A stretch of DNA of 14,124 bases from JALZHR01 sp036389695 (GTDB lineage Bacteria > Acidobacteriota > Blastocatellia > Pyrinomonadales > Pyrinomonadaceae), in assembly GCA_036389695.1 (NCBI GenBank), contig DASVWG010000434.1:1-14124 (forward strand). The letters are read 5' to 3'. The notes below the pieces were generated by a model. The model saw only the letters and a list, made by a program, of their open reading frames with translations, was not told the DNA's origin and ran no database searches. Numbering within the stretch: the stretch's first letter is position 1; every line of letters starts with the position of its first letter. This document shows positions 13,274 through 14,124 of this stretch, piece after piece. The position numbers and the translations under genes are program-made.

Positions 13274-13771
13274 ATGTCGAAAACAAAATCAAGCGCCGCC
13301 CTGCACCGTGAATTCGGTCGCTGGCTCCGGCAGCAAAGACAATCGCGCGGGATAAGACAAAAGTACATCGCCGAAAAGTCCAAAATCACCGTGACACAAT
13401 TGTCACGAATCGAAAACGGACAAAGCGGCACCCGTCGCGACACAGTCATCCAACTAGCGCAAATTATCGGCGTCGACGAAAGCGAAGCCTTAAGACATTT
13501 TGCGCCGGAAAGCTTTGCGCCGCTGCCGGAAGAACTGGAAAATATCCCGTTTTCCGAGTTTACTAAACAGGAACTCCGTGAGATAGCCGATTTTATAAAT
13601 TTCAAGCTGTCTCAAAAACGCGACGCGCAGCAAGGCAAAATAGACAAAATTATACACAAGCCGCCCGAATCAACGGGCGCGGTTCAGCCCTACCGATTCG
13701 ACGGCGGACGGCTGACTTCTGACACGAAAAAAGAGGAAAAAGCGCACACTAAGAAAAAGCCTCGCGAATAA
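13274..13771 (+). CDS. XRE-family helix-turn-helix transcriptional regulator
   Basis: 165 residues. An XRE/Cro-like helix-turn-helix fills residues ~12-68: FGRWLRQQRQSRGIRQKYIA, then KITVTQLSRIENGQSGTRRD and VIQLAQIIGVDESEAL. The remaining ~95 residues have no recognised domain. They contain a helical stretch (FTKQELREIADFINFKLSQK), a short PYRFDGGRL segment and a Lys-rich, probably disordered end. No ligand-binding or peptidase domain is visible, so the signal it responds to is unknown. The ATG at 13274 lacks a Shine-Dalgarno; a TATAAA at 13251-13256 could be a -10 box giving a very short leader. It converges on the secreted peptide gene, with only 42 bases between stop codons. Confidence 0.85.
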   Translation: MSKTKSSAALHREFGRWLRQQRQSRGIRQKYIAEKSKITVTQLSRIENGQSGTRRDTVIQLAQIIGVDESEALRHFAPESFAPLPEELENIPFSEFTKQELREIADFINFKLSQKRDAQQGKIDKIIHKPPESTGAVQPYRFDGGRLTSDTKKEEKAHTKKKPRE

Positions 13772-13803
13772 ACAGCAAAAAGAGGCTGAAAAAAGTTTAG
13801 AAA

Positions 13804-13821
13804 TCGGTTGCTATTAACCGA
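13804..13821. terminator. Short hairpin between convergent XRE and peptide genes
   Basis: TCGGTT (13804-13809) and AACCGA (13816-13821) with a 6-base loop, overlapping the peptide stop codon. On the minus strand a T-rich stretch follows (TTTCTAAACTTTTTT), as in an intrinsic terminator; the stem is short, so support is modest. Confidence 0.4.
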
Positions 13822-14029
13822 ACAACTGTGCTAAATAATCAATCACAGTTTTAAAAATTGTCGTGTCTTCAGCAGTCTCAATCGGCTCAGCGACTGGGCA
13901 AGGCGGCTGATTAGCAGCGCCGCAGTCAGTTCTGCCGTGACCGATATTACCATCGTCAGCCACGGCATTGATTGAAAGTGAAAACACGAAGATAAACGCT
14001 AAGAACAGCGTGAAAGCGATTTTTTTCAT
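13814..14029 (-). CDS. Small secreted peptide of unknown function
   Basis: 71 residues. The start is well supported by AGGAG (14037-14041) seven bases before the ATG. Residues 1-24 form a clean signal peptide (KK, then a Phe/Leu/Ile core and a SINAVA cleavage site). The mature ~47 residues begin DDGNIGHGRTDCGAANQPPC and hold two cysteines seven residues apart, which could form a disulphide. A helical amphipathic end follows (TTIFKTVIDYLAQLFG). No known toxin, pheromone or lipoprotein motif (there is no lipobox) is recognised. Placement beside an XRE regulator and two inverted repeats upstream hint at regulated expression. A secreted signal, a small exported toxin or an envelope-stress peptide are all possible. 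Confidence 0.7.
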   Translation of the reverse strand: MKKIAFTLFLAFIFVFSLSINAVADDGNIGHGRTDCGAANQPPCPVAEPIETAEDTTIFKTVIDYLAQLFG

Positions 14030-14058
14030 TTTATTTCTCCTAGAAACTAGATGTTAAT

Positions 14059-14084
14059 CGGTAAGTGTTGTGTAAAAATTACCG
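14059..14084 (-). promoter_or_regulatory. Inverted repeat upstream of the peptide gene (CGGTAA...TTACCG)
   Basis: Six-base perfect arms at 14059-14064 and 14079-14084 with a 14-base centre, about 30-55 bases upstream of the peptide ATG. A candidate operator or leader stem. Confidence 0.35.
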
Positions 14085-14097
14085 TTTTGACATATTA

Positions 14098-14111
14098 GCA
14101 AGAAATCTTGC
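14098..14111 (-). promoter_or_regulatory. Inverted repeat upstream of the peptide gene (GCAAGA-AA-TCTTGC)
   Basis: Perfect six-base arms with a two-base centre. The size and symmetry suit binding by an XRE-type dimer. A TAATAT hexamer (minus strand, 14092-14097) lies directly beside it and might be a -10 box, but no convincing -35 is seen. Confidence 0.4.
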
Positions 14112-14124
14112 AAAGGTAATATAT

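Noticed and set aside
13391..13406. GTGACA-CAAT-TGTCAC inverted repeat inside the XRE gene
   Set aside because: It encodes part of the recognition-helix region (TVTQLS), so coding constraint may explain it; there is no sign of an internal promoter.

Overview
The window reads as a chromosomal segment from a mid-GC, Gram-negative-type bacterium. My best guess is Acidobacteriota, class Blastocatellia. This rests on remembered family distributions, not on a marker gene: a secreted double-propeller protein with delta-60 and FG-GAP repeats, an N-terminal cysteine-motif protein of the 'CSxCSLxVYNLS' type, a bactofilin and a K+-dependent-type membrane pyrophosphatase. No rRNA, tRNA, CRISPR array or prophage was found.

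Layout. Bases 1-1070 are an AT-rich accessory edge: the N-terminus of an AAA-type ATPase running off the window, then a REP-associated tyrosine (Y1) transposase flanked by three copies of a ~62-bp composite palindromic repeat. Bases 1158-4536 hold two divergent genes, an uncharacterised alpha-helical protein (minus) and the large secreted propeller protein (plus); a repeat-built palindrome lies exactly between their two promoters. Bases 4699-8049 hold ttcA (tRNA 2-thiocytidine synthesis, minus), then a plus-strand run of bactofilin, a cysteine-less homologue of aminoacyl-tRNA-protein transferases, and a small membrane protein with a cysteine-rich head. Bases 8172-10083 hold a divergent pair, a VOC-fold-like protein with a possible translation-switch leader and a secreted NAGPA-type phosphodiester glycosidase. 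Bases 10220-12950 hold yjbQ and hppA (minus). Bases 13274-14029 hold an XRE-type regulator converging on a 71-residue secreted peptide gene.

The genes do not form one pathway; most are single-gene units. What unites the window is its intergenic DNA. Eight gaps carry inverted repeats, and in seven of them both arms are short tandem repeats. The unit is seven bases in six and nine bases in one; the eighth (beside the transposase) is short but drawn from the same vocabulary. The unit sequence differs between loci while the architecture is constant, and it occurs in divergent, convergent and tandem gaps alike. It resembles the STRR heptamers known from filamentous cyanobacteria. This is the strongest candidate here for something under-described.

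Other points of interest: an inverted gate-glutamate pattern in the pyrophosphatase, mutually exclusive hairpins over a Shine-Dalgarno site at 8735-8780, and a regulator/secreted-peptide pair with two inverted repeats upstream of the peptide.
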